From positions 62,001 to 126,000 of the forward strand of contig NZ_JAAOEN010000012.1 of NCBI RefSeq assembly GCF_011320225.1: DNA of 64,000 nucleotides. The letters are read 5' to 3'. The translations under genes and the position numbers were made by a program. The first letter of the stretch is position 1; each line of letters opens with the position of its first letter. The notes under the pieces are model-generated. The model made no database searches, was not told the DNA's origin, and worked only from the letters and a program-made list of their open reading frames with translations. Positions 9,448-17,482 of this stretch are shown piece after piece. Origin of the DNA: Phytoactinopolyspora limicola. GTDB taxonomy: Bacteria > Actinomycetota > Actinomycetes > Jiangellales > Jiangellaceae.

Positions 9448-10650
9448 CTACCGGCGTTCGGCAACGCGGTCGAGCCCGTCAAGCTCGTCGAGCCATTCGC
9501 GCACCGTCTGGTTGTGCTCCCCGAGCAGGGGTGGTGCCGCGTGGTCTCGCGCCGGCGCCCCGTCGAACCGCAACGGCGGACCGGGCAGCTGGAACGAGCC
9601 GAGCTCGGGATGCTCCACGTCCACCAGGAGTCCTTGCGAACGGGTCTGCTCCCACTCGTAGACCTGGTCGAGGGTGCGCACTTTCCCGCAGGCGATCCCG
9701 GCCTGCTCCAGCCGGCCCAACCAGTGGTCACACGGTGCGGTGGCGAAGACCCGCTCGATCTCGTCGATCAGCTCTTGGCGATGGTGCACCCGTTCGGCGT
9801 TGGTGGTGAATCGTGGATCGTCCGGGGTAAGTCCGACGGCCTCGACGAACGACCGCCATTGTGCCTCGCTGCCCACCGCCACCTGCAGGGCGCCGTCGGC
9901 GGCTCGGAACAGCCCGTACGGCGCGATCGCCGCGTGGTGGTTGCCGGTGGGTTCCGGCACGTCGCCGGCGACGGTCCACCGGGTGCCCTGGAAGGCGTGG
10001 ACACCGACGACGGAGGCCAGCAGGGAGGTGCGCACCACCTGCCCCCGGCCGGTGCGTTCCCGGTCCAGCAACGCCGCCAGCACCCCCGAAGCGCCGTACA
10101 TACCGGCCAAGAGGTCCGCGATGGGGACACCAACCTTGGTCGGGGTGCCCGGCTCGCCGGTGATACTCATCAGTCCGGCTTCCCCCTGCGCGATCTGGTC
10201 ATAGCCAGCCCGTCCGGCCGCCGGACCGTCGTGGCCGAATCCGGTGATCGAGAGGATGACCAGACGTGGGTTGATCTCATGCAGCCGGTCGAAGCCGAAG
10301 CCGAGTCGATCGAGCACCCCGGTGCGGAAGTTCTCGACGAGGATGTCGGCATGGCGAACCAGGCGGGTGAGTAGCTCGCGACCCTCGTCGCTCTTGAGAT
10401 CGGCGGTGACCGACTCCTTGTTCCGGTTGCAGGACAGGAAGTAGGTGGAGACCTGCTCAGCGGCTTCGCCGACGAACGGCGGGCCCCACCCGCGGGACTC
10501 ATCGCCATGGCCGGGCGCCTCGACTTTGATCACCCGGGCACCGAGATCACCCAACATCATCCCGGCGTGGGGTCCGGCCAGCGCCCGGGAAAGATCGACG
10601 ACGACGTACCCGGACAGCGGGCCCTGCGAGGACGCCTGCACGTGGTCCAC
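9448..10650 (-). CDS. CaiB/BaiF family (class III) CoA-transferase
   Basis: A 400-residue class III CoA-transferase. Visible landmarks are VVDLSRALAGPHAGMMLGDL near the N terminus, IKVEAPGHGDESR, and ENFRTGVLDRLG. The catalytic aspartate is probably that of AGYDQIAQGEAGLM (about 160), where family members carry the acyl-accepting Asp. The GTG at 10650 has a perfect GGAGG 6 bases upstream; the longer reading to 11037 overlaps hyuB and is not real. The enzyme would move CoA between carboxylic acids. Its pairing with the carboxyltransferase suggests activation of an acid (for example malonate) followed by carboxyl removal or transfer. The substrate is not determined by the sequence. Confidence 0.88.
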   Translation of the reverse strand: MDHVQASSQGPLSGYVVVDLSRALAGPHAGMMLGDLGARVIKVEAPGHGDESRGWGPPFVGEAAEQVSTYFLSCNRNKESVTADLKSDEGRELLTRLVRHADILVENFRTGVLDRLGFGFDRLHEINPRLVILSITGFGHDGPAAGRAGYDQIAQGEAGLMSITGEPGTPTKVGVPIADLLAGMYGASGVLAALLDRERTGRGQVVRTSLLASVVGVHAFQGTRWTVAGDVPEPTGNHHAAIAPYGLFRAADGALQVAVGSEAQWRSFVEAVGLTPDDPRFTTNAERVHHRQELIDEIERVFATAPCDHWLGRLEQAGIACGKVRTLDQVYEWEQTRSQGLLVDVEHPELGSFQLPGPPLRFDGAPARDHAAPPLLGEHNQTVREWLDELDGLDRVAERR

Positions 10651-10774
10651 GGTTACCTCCGAAGCGGGACGGATATGGCAATACCTGGCAACATACGACG
10701 CCGTTCCCGGCCGTTTCGATAGCACACTATGCCAAAGCCGGCCGTACTCATCGGTCGATCGTGTGTGACAACGT

Positions 10775-12673
10775 TCACGCGAGCCAGTCGACGCCGGCTG
10801 CCGGGGCTCCCCCGGACAGCCGGCTGTAGCCCGGTCCACGATCGAAGAACGGCTCGTCCCCGGCACGGCCGGCCCGTCGTTCGGCCCGCAGTTCGTCACT
10901 CGCGGCCGGGTCGAGGACGGGATCGTCGCAGGTGCCGCTGGCCACCACGCCGTAGTCGGATCGGGCACCACCGAACGACACTTTGCGCCACCGGATGTCC
11001 CGGAGGACGTCGTCGTACGGGCGCTCCAGCGGGTCACCCCATCCCCCGCCGCCGGTGGTGCGGATCCGGATGACCTCCCCGGCGGCCACTGGCTCGGCGT
11101 CGGCTAGTGCGTCCACCTCACGTTCATTGGGCCCGCCGGGGTCGACGGTGACGCTGAATGGCTGGCCGGCCCGCCCCCCGCGCACCCCCCAGCAGGACAG
11201 GATCGAGCGGTCGGCGATCGACATGAAGTGGGCATCACGCAACATCCGGATGTGTTTCTCGTACCCCAGCCCACCCCGGAATCGCCCTGGCCCCCCGGAA
11301 TCGATGGCTAGGCCCAGCCGCTCGACGACGAACGGGAACCGGGACTCGCTGAACTCGCTCGGCAGGTTCCGGGAGTCGGGGACGACGTGGATGGTGTCTT
11401 CCCCGTCGGCGTAGTACCGGCCACCGGACCCGCCGCCCAGCACCTCTCGCATCAGGTACGGCCGGCCATTGGTGTCCGTGCCGTAGACGCCGGTGTAACG
11501 GATGGTCTCCTGGTCGGCGGGCATGTGACCGTCGACGGCTTTGGCCACGGCCCCGGCCAGCACACCCAACATCCGCAGGATGACGAAGGTGCGGGCGTTG
11601 GTCGGCGCTGGGAACACTGGGGTGAGCAGCGTGCCCGGCGGCGGGAATCGCATGTGGATGAGCGGCACGATGCCCTCGTTGACGTCCAGCTCGGCCATCC
11701 GCTCCGGTGTGTCGGCGAGATTGCGCAGGACCGGTGCCAGCCACTTCTTCAGGAACACCCCGTCGGCGTAGTCGCCGGCGTGGTTGATCGGCCCCTTCGC
11801 CTGCGGGCCGGTGCCGGTGAAGTCGATGGTGAGGGTGCCGCCGTCGGCGTCGGACTTGGTCAGCGTGATCCGCTGCCGGTGCAGCATGGGTTCGTCGACG
11901 CCGTCGTGTTCGGCGTAGTCCTCCCAGGTGTACGAGCCAGCCGGGATCTTCGACAGCACTTCGCGCCGGAACGTCTCGGTGGTCTGATCGAGGATGGCGT
12001 CGAAACACGCCTCCACCGTCGGCTGACCGTAGCGGCCGAAGAGTTCGGCCATGCGCCGGGCACCCATGAGGCACGCCGCGCACTCCGCGTCGAGATCGGC
12101 CGCCAGCGACTCCGGCATCCGGGAGTTCCTGGTCATGATCTTCAGCGCGGCCTCATTGGGCACTCCGGCGTCCCACAGCTTGATCGGCGGGACCATCAGG
12201 CCTTCCTCGAACACGCTGGTGGCGCGGGACGGCATCGAGCCAGGCACGGCCCCGCCGATGTCGTCGTGGTGACCGAACGCCTGCACGAATGCCACCACCG
12301 AGTCGGTGCCGTCGGCGCCGCGGTGAAACACCGGGGCGGTCACGCACAGATCCGGCAGATGCCCGATACCTCCCTCGGAGAGATAGACGTCGTTGTGGAA
12401 GTACACATCGCCCGGGCGCATGGTCTCGATCGGGTAATCCCGGGCCACCGGATGCACCAGCGCCGAATACGACCGGCCGGTCAGCTTGCGCAGATGGCGA
12501 TCATGGATGCCGGCCCGGTAGTCATGGGCGTCGCGGATCATCGGCGAGCGCGAGGTGCGGCCGATGGCGGTCTCGACCTCCTGCTCGACGCTGGCCAGGT
12601 AGCCCTGGACGATCTCCACCAGGACCGGGTCGGCGGCGACGCCGTCGGTGAGGTGGTAGCTGCTGTTGGTCAT
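10775..12673 (-). CDS. hyuB: Hydantoinase/oxoprolinase family protein, B subunit
   Basis: A 632-residue HyuB-type subunit. Family landmarks are the N-terminal DPVLVEIVQGYLASVEQE, the DAHDYRAGIHD region, GDVYFHNDVYLSEGGIGHLPDL, QAFGHHDDIGG and the late GGGSGGRYYADG. HyuA/HyuB pairs are ATP-dependent hydrolases or carboxylases acting on cyclic amides (hydantoin, 5-oxoproline) or ketones such as acetophenone. The ATG overlaps the hyuA stop by 4 bases (ATGA), so the pair is translationally coupled. The 124-base gap to the CaiB-type gene downstream suggests one transcript. The substrate cannot be read from the sequence; an N-heterocycle would fit the setting. Confidence 0.9.
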   Translation of the reverse strand: MTNSSYHLTDGVAADPVLVEIVQGYLASVEQEVETAIGRTSRSPMIRDAHDYRAGIHDRHLRKLTGRSYSALVHPVARDYPIETMRPGDVYFHNDVYLSEGGIGHLPDLCVTAPVFHRGADGTDSVVAFVQAFGHHDDIGGAVPGSMPSRATSVFEEGLMVPPIKLWDAGVPNEAALKIMTRNSRMPESLAADLDAECAACLMGARRMAELFGRYGQPTVEACFDAILDQTTETFRREVLSKIPAGSYTWEDYAEHDGVDEPMLHRQRITLTKSDADGGTLTIDFTGTGPQAKGPINHAGDYADGVFLKKWLAPVLRNLADTPERMAELDVNEGIVPLIHMRFPPPGTLLTPVFPAPTNARTFVILRMLGVLAGAVAKAVDGHMPADQETIRYTGVYGTDTNGRPYLMREVLGGGSGGRYYADGEDTIHVVPDSRNLPSEFSESRFPFVVERLGLAIDSGGPGRFRGGLGYEKHIRMLRDAHFMSIADRSILSCWGVRGGRAGQPFSVTVDPGGPNEREVDALADAEPVAAGEVIRIRTTGGGGWGDPLERPYDDVLRDIRWRKVSFGGARSDYGVVASGTCDDPVLDPAASDELRAERRAGRAGDEPFFDRGPGYSRLSGGAPAAGVDWLA

Positions 12674-14760
12674 GCCGCGCCCTCCCGTCGCATCAGCAGG
12701 TTCCCGAACCGGTCGACCCGGACCTGGAACCCCGGGTGCACCGGCACGGTGGACCCGAACTCCTCGATGACGGCGGGGCCGGTCACCGTGTCACCGGCAC
12801 CCAGCGCCGACCTCTGGTAGACGTCGGCGTCGTGCCACTCGTCGAAGTACACCCGCCGCTGCGCAGCGGGGACGGCACCGGTACCCGGGGCGATCTCGAC
12901 CATCTCGGGGCGCCGGATCGGGCCGATCCCGGTGACCCGCAGGTTGACCCATTCGACCTCCTGGCGGGAGTCGTCCCGGAAGTCGTAGCCATACAGCGCT
13001 CGGTGCGCGTCGTGGAAGGCGTCGGCGACCGTCTGGGCCAGCTCCGGGGTGACCGGGCCGTCCGGAACGTCGACGCGGACCTCGAACGCTTGCCCGTAGT
13101 ACCGGAGGTCGGCGGTGCGCACGAAACGCCGCTGCGCTGGCTCGAACCCCTCTCGCCGCAGTGCCACGTCCGCCTCGGCGCGAAGATCGTCAAGGATCTT
13201 CGCGACGCTCGCGTGGTCCAGTTCGGCGTGCCGGGCGACGGCGGTGCGGACGTAGTCGTTGCGCACGTCGACGGTGAGCAGACCGTACGCGGAGAGGTTA
13301 CCGGGGTTCACCGGTACCAGGACCCCGTCGAGTCCGAGGACGTCCACCAGGCGACAGGCCAGCAGGGAACCTGAGCCGCCGAAGGTAACCAGGGTGAAGT
13401 CGCGGACGTCGAGGCCACGCTTCACGGTGATCTGGCGCAGGGCGTTGGCCTGGTTCCAGGCCGAGATCTCCAGCACGCCGGCGGCACACTGCTCGACGTC
13501 GAGGTTCAGCCGGGCGGCCAGGTCCGCGATGCCGCGGGCAGCCGCCGGCGCGTCGAGTGGGATTTCGCCGCCCAGCAGGTGGGGCGGGATCCGGCCGAGC
13601 ACGACGTGTGCGTCGGTGACGGTTGGCTCCGTGCCCCCTGTGCCGTAGCAGATCGGGCCCGGGTCGGCGCCGGCCGAATGCGGCCCGACCTTCAACGTTC
13701 CCTCGGGACTCAACCACCCGATCGAACCACCACCCGCACCGACGGTGACGACGTCGATCATGGGGATCTTGCTGGGGTAACGGCCCACGGACCCCTCGGT
13801 GGTCAACGCCGGGTGTCCGTCGACGACGACGGTGACGTCGGTGGACGTACCGCCGCCGTCGAGGGTGAGCACACTGGAGTAACCGGCCGTTCCGGCCACC
13901 ACCGCCGCGCCCAGTGCACCCGCCGCCGGTCCGGACAGCACGGTGGTGATCGGTTGCGAGGCGACCTCGTCGGCGGACAACACTCCACCGTTGGACTTCA
14001 TCACGTAGAACGGCAGAGCGTGGTCCTGCCCGTTGGCCCCCGACAGCTCGCTCAGGCGGGTACTGATGTTGGCGACATAACGGCGAATGTTCGGTTTGAC
14101 GGCGGCGTCGACCAGGGTGGTGACGCTGCGCTCGTACTCGCGGTATTCGCGGAGCACGTCCGAGGAGATCGACACCGTCGCCTCCGGGTGCTCACGGGCC
14201 AACACGTCGCGCATCAGCAGTTCGTGTTCGGGGTTGGCGTAGGCGTGCAGGAAACACACCCCGATGGTGGTGATGCCGCGATCACGGAAGAACCGGGCGG
14301 CCGCGACCGCGTCGTCCTCGTCGAACGGCCGGATGACGGTGCCGTCGACCGACAGCCGGCCCCGGACGGTACGCACCCGGTCGACCGGCACGATCCGGGG
14401 TGGCTTGACCCAGAAGTAGCTGTTGCCGTAGCCGTCCGGGACCGACTGGCGGGCGATCTCGAGCATGTGCTCGTACCCTTCGGTGGTGACGAACCCGAGG
14501 TCGTCGACCTTGCCTTCGAGGAGTTTGTTGGTGGCGACGGTGGTGCCGTGACACACCGCGGACACGGCGGATGGCACGGCACCAAGGTGGTCGAGGACCT
14601 TGTGCAGGCCGGTCATGAAGCCGTCGGCCGGATCGGCCGGGGTGGATGGCGTCTTGGTCGCGGCCAGCCGGCCGGTGCGCTCGTCGACGGCGACGACGTC
14701 GGTGAACGTACCGCCGGTGTCGATGCCGACGCGGATGCTGGAGGTGGGTGGCGATCCCAT
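12670..14760 (-). CDS. hyuA: Hydantoinase/oxoprolinase family protein, A subunit (ATPase)
   Basis: The 696-residue ATP-binding partner of HyuB, with an ASKHA fold. Visible motifs are VGIDTGGTFTDVV (phosphate 1, residues about 8-20), CHGTTVATNKLLEG, LTLDGGGTSTDVTVV (phosphate 2) and VGAGGGSIGWL, the normal order for the family. I begin at ATG 14760, immediately before GSPPTSSIRVG, since the upstream frame crosses a perfect hairpin. A 13-bp inverted repeat (14775-14809) lies 15 bases upstream and could be an operator or leader hairpin. hyuA appears to be the first gene of a four-gene unit, hyuA-hyuB-caiB-like-carboxyltransferase. Confidence 0.92.
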   Translation of the reverse strand: MGSPPTSSIRVGIDTGGTFTDVVAVDERTGRLAATKTPSTPADPADGFMTGLHKVLDHLGAVPSAVSAVCHGTTVATNKLLEGKVDDLGFVTTEGYEHMLEIARQSVPDGYGNSYFWVKPPRIVPVDRVRTVRGRLSVDGTVIRPFDEDDAVAAARFFRDRGITTIGVCFLHAYANPEHELLMRDVLAREHPEATVSISSDVLREYREYERSVTTLVDAAVKPNIRRYVANISTRLSELSGANGQDHALPFYVMKSNGGVLSADEVASQPITTVLSGPAAGALGAAVVAGTAGYSSVLTLDGGGTSTDVTVVVDGHPALTTEGSVGRYPSKIPMIDVVTVGAGGGSIGWLSPEGTLKVGPHSAGADPGPICYGTGGTEPTVTDAHVVLGRIPPHLLGGEIPLDAPAAARGIADLAARLNLDVEQCAAGVLEISAWNQANALRQITVKRGLDVRDFTLVTFGGSGSLLACRLVDVLGLDGVLVPVNPGNLSAYGLLTVDVRNDYVRTAVARHAELDHASVAKILDDLRAEADVALRREGFEPAQRRFVRTADLRYYGQAFEVRVDVPDGPVTPELAQTVADAFHDAHRALYGYDFRDDSRQEVEWVNLRVTGIGPIRRPEMVEIAPGTGAVPAAQRRVYFDEWHDADVYQRSALGAGDTVTGPAVIEEFGSTVPVHPGFQVRVDRFGNLLMRREGAA

Positions 14761-14774
14761 GCGGCGATTCAACC

Positions 14775-14809
14775 GGCAGAAGTTGCCTGACGCGTCGGCA
14801 ACTTCTGCC
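14775..14809. repeat. Perfect 13-bp inverted repeat between vapC-like gene and hyuA
   Basis: GGCAGAAGTTGCC at 14775-14787 is exactly repeated in reverse complement at 14797-14809 around a 9-base loop. It follows the toxin gene stop by 43 bases and precedes hyuA by 15 bases. There is no T-rich tail. It may end toxin-antitoxin transcription or serve as a site controlling the hyu operon. Confidence 0.8.
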
Positions 14810-14852
14810 AAGGCCGGACGTTCGGCTTGGTGACCGGTGCAGCCTTGAGCGC

Positions 14853-15230
14853 TCAGAGCTTGAAGGGCGCCCGGAGACCGGTGAACATCGGGAAGTGCCG
14901 GACGTTGAGTGTGGCGAGCCGCAGCCCCCGCACATCCGCGGTGGCGGCGATCATGTAGTCACCCAAGCCGATGCCGTCATGGCTACGCCGGTACTGCCGA
15001 GTAAACTCCCCCGCCCGGCGGGCCACCACCTCGGTCACCGGCTCCACCCGAAACGCGCCGAGCAACGACCAGACCTCGCGGCGCTCCCCGGACCGCATGC
15101 CTCCGGTCAGCTCAGCCACCGACACCACACTGATACTCAGCGGCCCCGCCTGACGGGCCTGGAGCAGCCATGCCCGGGCCGCATCCAGACCGCGAAGGTG
15201 CGCGATCAAAACATCGCTGTCGACCAGCAT
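14853..15230 (-). CDS. PIN-domain ribonuclease toxin (VapC-like)
   Basis: A 125-residue PIN-domain protein, the expected size for VapC toxins, which cleave tRNA or rRNA with Mg2+. The acidic active-site set is visible: D4/D6 in MLVDSDVLIAH, E40 in SVAELTGG, and D93 in GIGLGDYMIAATA; a polar position follows in LATLNVRHFPMF. Asn rather than Asp occupies the last site, which is common. The ATG overlaps the antitoxin stop by one base (TGATG). The gene lies directly downstream of its presumed antitoxin and is transcribed with it. Confidence 0.88.
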   Translation of the reverse strand: MLVDSDVLIAHLRGLDAARAWLLQARQAGPLSISVVSVAELTGGMRSGERREVWSLLGAFRVEPVTEVVARRAGEFTRQYRRSHDGIGLGDYMIAATADVRGLRLATLNVRHFPMFTGLRAPFKL

Positions 15231-15682
15231 CAGTCCTCGTCTGCTCGCACGCTGGCCAGATGACGCGCCCGCTCATCCACACCCCGGGGTGTGATCTCGA
15301 TGTCGGGGTACGCCCCGAACGACGCGTCGAGGGCAGCGAGATCCGCCGCCAGGTCATCACCGACCCCAGCGAGCGCCCGGCCGAGCAGCCGCCGCACCAC
15401 CTCATCCCGGGAAGCCCCCTCCGCGGCCGCCATCTGGTGCACCATCTGCGTGGCCTCGACCCCCAGGGCGTCGACCAGCTGTGCGCTCGTCTCGCCCGCA
15501 CCCGCCGACCCGTCACCAAGAACGTGCTCGACTCGGTCACTGACCGCCCGCACCACGAAGTCGGACACGCTCATCTCCACCTCTCGCGCGGCCCGCTCAA
15601 GCCGCGTTTTGAAATCCGGCGACACGCGCACGTGCAGCCGCTGACTCCGGCGCTCCTGCCACTGGGCATCGATACGAGGCAT
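15230..15682 (-). CDS. Ribbon-helix-helix antitoxin paired with the PIN toxin
   Basis: A 150-residue protein. The stretch RLHVRVSPDFKTRLERAA with MSVSDFVVRAVSDRV (about 15-52) looks like a ribbon-helix-helix DNA-binding domain of the DUF1778/CopG type. A second helix-rich segment, EGASRDEVVRRLLGRALA (about 88-105), also resembles the helical half of such a domain. The acidic C-terminal part would bind and neutralise the toxin. I start at ATG 15682 (PRIDAQWQERR); earlier in-frame starts at 15697-15727 lack better signals. Antitoxins of this kind usually repress their own promoter. At 150 residues it is longer than typical VapB. Confidence 0.72.
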   Translation of the reverse strand: MPRIDAQWQERRSQRLHVRVSPDFKTRLERAAREVEMSVSDFVVRAVSDRVEHVLGDGSAGAGETSAQLVDALGVEATQMVHQMAAAEGASRDEVVRRLLGRALAGVGDDLAADLAALDASFGAYPDIEITPRGVDERARHLASVRADED

Positions 15683-15751
15683 GACACCACCATCCATGTT
15701 CATTCTGTGCACCCAGTGTACGCACACTGCCTTCGGTCCACAACCCTGGCG

Positions 15752-15967
15752 TCACTCCTGCACGTAGACGACCCGATATCTGGGTTTGATCCGCTCGTTG
15801 ATGAAACGCCCCTTGCTCTCCGCCCGAAGAAGGCCCGCGACGTCGAACTCCGGCACGTCCAGGTACTGGTACACGTAGCCAGAGTGGAACGCCACCTCCA
15901 GTGTCCGGCTGGCCGCGTCGTACCCCACGGACTCGATCACCGACGAGGCGACCGGTCGTCTGCGCAT
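15752..15967 (-). CDS. KTSC domain protein
   Basis: A 71-residue single-domain KTSC protein. The family pattern is clear: VASSVIESVGYD, TLEVAFHSGYVYQYLDVP, ESKGRFINERIKPRY. The family is named for a conserved KTSC-like motif and has been linked to nucleic acid binding or to lysyl-tRNA synthetase fusions; its function is unproven. The ATG at 15967 is preceded by GGTGG and gives the standard family length. The longer reading from 16123 overlaps the divergent gene region and has no family similarity. It lies 69 bases downstream of the antitoxin start region, on the same strand, and may be independent of that pair. Confidence 0.82.
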   Translation of the reverse strand: MRRRPVASSVIESVGYDAASRTLEVAFHSGYVYQYLDVPEFDVAGLLRAESKGRFINERIKPRYRVVYVQE

Positions 15968-16144
15968 GTCCACCACCGTCCTCTTCCTGACGACGATCGT
16001 CACCCACGATGGGTACCCCCGCAACCACCCCCGTCGTCGCCGTTCGGCCGCATCAGCGCCAGCCGAAAGCCTCTGGCTGGCGGCACCGAACGACGACATG
16101 GTGGGAAGGGAAAAGAGGAACACCTGTCACATCCGGAGGACGCC

Positions 16145-16606
16145 ATGAGCCAGGAGATCACCGTCAAGACGGTGGAACCCGAGGTGCTCGTCGGAGTGCG
16201 GATCACCGCCAAGGCCGGCGAGCTGGGACACGAGGTGAGCAGCGCCTACCAACAGATCTACCACGCCATCGATCAAGCCGGGCTGGTTCCGGCGGGCCCA
16301 CCTCGGTTGGTCTACTACGACCTGCATGAAGACACGTGGACCGTCGAGGCCTGCGCGCCCTTGGTCCAGGCGACCGAGATGCCAGACGGCCTTGCCGTCC
16401 ACACTTCAGCCGGAGGGCGGGTCGCCGCCACTGTTCACACCGGGTCGTACGACGACATCCCCCAGGCGTACGCGGACCTCGAGAAATGGGTCAGCGAACA
16501 CGATCTCACCCTGACCGGTGAGCCGTACGACATCTATCTCAACTCCCCAGCCGATGTCAGCGACGACGCCGAGCTCCGCACCGAGATCCGCTGGCCTGTC
16601 ACGTAG
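16145..16606 (+). CDS. GyrI-like small-molecule-binding domain protein
   Basis: A 153-residue protein of the GyrI-like/AraC effector-binding superfamily. These are stand-alone ligand-binding domains that sense or sequester small hydrophobic compounds. Support comes from the two-repeat SHS2-like layout: VEPEVLVGVRITAKAGELG then YQQIYHAIDQAG, and later AATVHTGSYDDIPQAYADLEKW followed by the characteristic PYDIYLNSP and IRWPV ending. There is no DNA-binding domain. A GGAGG lies 6 bases upstream of ATG 16145. It sits alone between the divergent KTSC gene and the two-component system. Confidence 0.82.
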   Translation: MSQEITVKTVEPEVLVGVRITAKAGELGHEVSSAYQQIYHAIDQAGLVPAGPPRLVYYDLHEDTWTVEACAPLVQATEMPDGLAVHTSAGGRVAATVHTGSYDDIPQAYADLEKWVSEHDLTLTGEPYDIYLNSPADVSDDAELRTEIRWPVT

Positions 16607-16709
16607 CCGACCAACCCGTCCTTGCGGCTCCCGGCGTCTCCCGGCGTCGTCCTCCCGCCAGTTGTTGCTCATCCGGCGGGCACCACGGGTGCGCGTCGCC
16701 GGGCTCCGC

Positions 16710-16715
16710 TATGAT
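16710..16715 (+). promoter_or_regulatory. Candidate -10 box for the two-component operon
   Basis: TATGAT at 16710-16715 matches the sigma-70 type -10 consensus closely. It ends 11 bases before the ATG at 16727. A transcript would start about 6-8 bases downstream, making the mRNA nearly leaderless, which fits the lack of a Shine-Dalgarno sequence. No convincing -35 box is seen. Confidence 0.4.
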
Positions 16716-16726
16716 CTGGCCGCCGC

Positions 16727-17482
16727 ATGATGTTTGGGGTGGTTGGCCTGAATACGAACGACGAGCATGGACGTCCCGTCGTGCTGCTGGCCGACGACGA
16801 ACGAGCTATCACCGACAACCTCGGGCCGTTCCTCGAACGTTCCGGGTTCAGCGTCCACGTCGTCCACGACGGAGCCGCCGCTCTGGCCGCCGTCGCCGAC
16901 GTCGATCCAGACCTGTGTGTCCTCGACGTCATGATGCCCCGGCTCGACGGACGCGAGGTGCTCCGCCGCCTCCGGGGCGACGGCCGTCACACCCCGGTCG
17001 TCCTGCTGACCCAGGTCGGCGAGGCCGGCGAGCGGGCCATGGCGCTGGAAGAAGGCGCCGACGACTACCTCAACAAACCCTTCGACCCGCAGGAGCTGAT
17101 CGCCCGGATCCGGGCCGTACTCCGCCGGGCCCGCCCCGGGCGGCCACCGCTGGCCACCGAGGGTGTGCTGCGCAGTGGCCCACTCCGGTTCGACCGGGTA
17201 GCCCGCCGGGCCTGGCTCGGTGAACGCCAGCTCACCCTGACCCCGAAAGCGCTCACGCTGCTCGACTACCTGCTGACCCATCCGGATGAACTACTGACCA
17301 GGGAACGGTTGCTCGAAGTGTTGTGGGGGTTCGCCACCCCGGTCGGCACGCGCGCCGTCGACAACCGGGTCGCCGAACTACGCCGCCTCCTCGACGACGA
17401 TCCGTCGGCGCCCACCTGGATCGAGACGGTGCCCGGGCTCGGTTACCGCTTCTGCGGACGCATCGAACGGGGTGGCCAATGA
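16727..17482 (+). CDS. OmpR/PhoB-family response regulator
   Basis: A 251-residue response regulator. The receiver domain (about 17-130) has the acidic pair in LLADDE, the phospho-acceptor Asp in LCVLDVMMPRLDG (about 68), the Thr in VVLLTQ and the Lys in DDYLNKPF. The winged-helix DNA-binding domain (about 155-248) ends with TRAVDNRVAELRRLLDDD and TVPGLGYRF, as in OmpR-type regulators. The start is ATG 16727 or 16730, with no Shine-Dalgarno but a -10 box just upstream. The gene overlaps the histidine kinase by 4 bases (ATGA). The stimulus is unknown. Confidence 0.95.
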   Translation: MMFGVVGLNTNDEHGRPVVLLADDERAITDNLGPFLERSGFSVHVVHDGAAALAAVADVDPDLCVLDVMMPRLDGREVLRRLRGDGRHTPVVLLTQVGEAGERAMALEEGADDYLNKPFDPQELIARIRAVLRRARPGRPPLATEGVLRSGPLRFDRVARRAWLGERQLTLTPKALTLLDYLLTHPDELLTRERLLEVLWGFATPVGTRAVDNRVAELRRLLDDDPSAPTWIETVPGLGYRFCGRIERGGQ

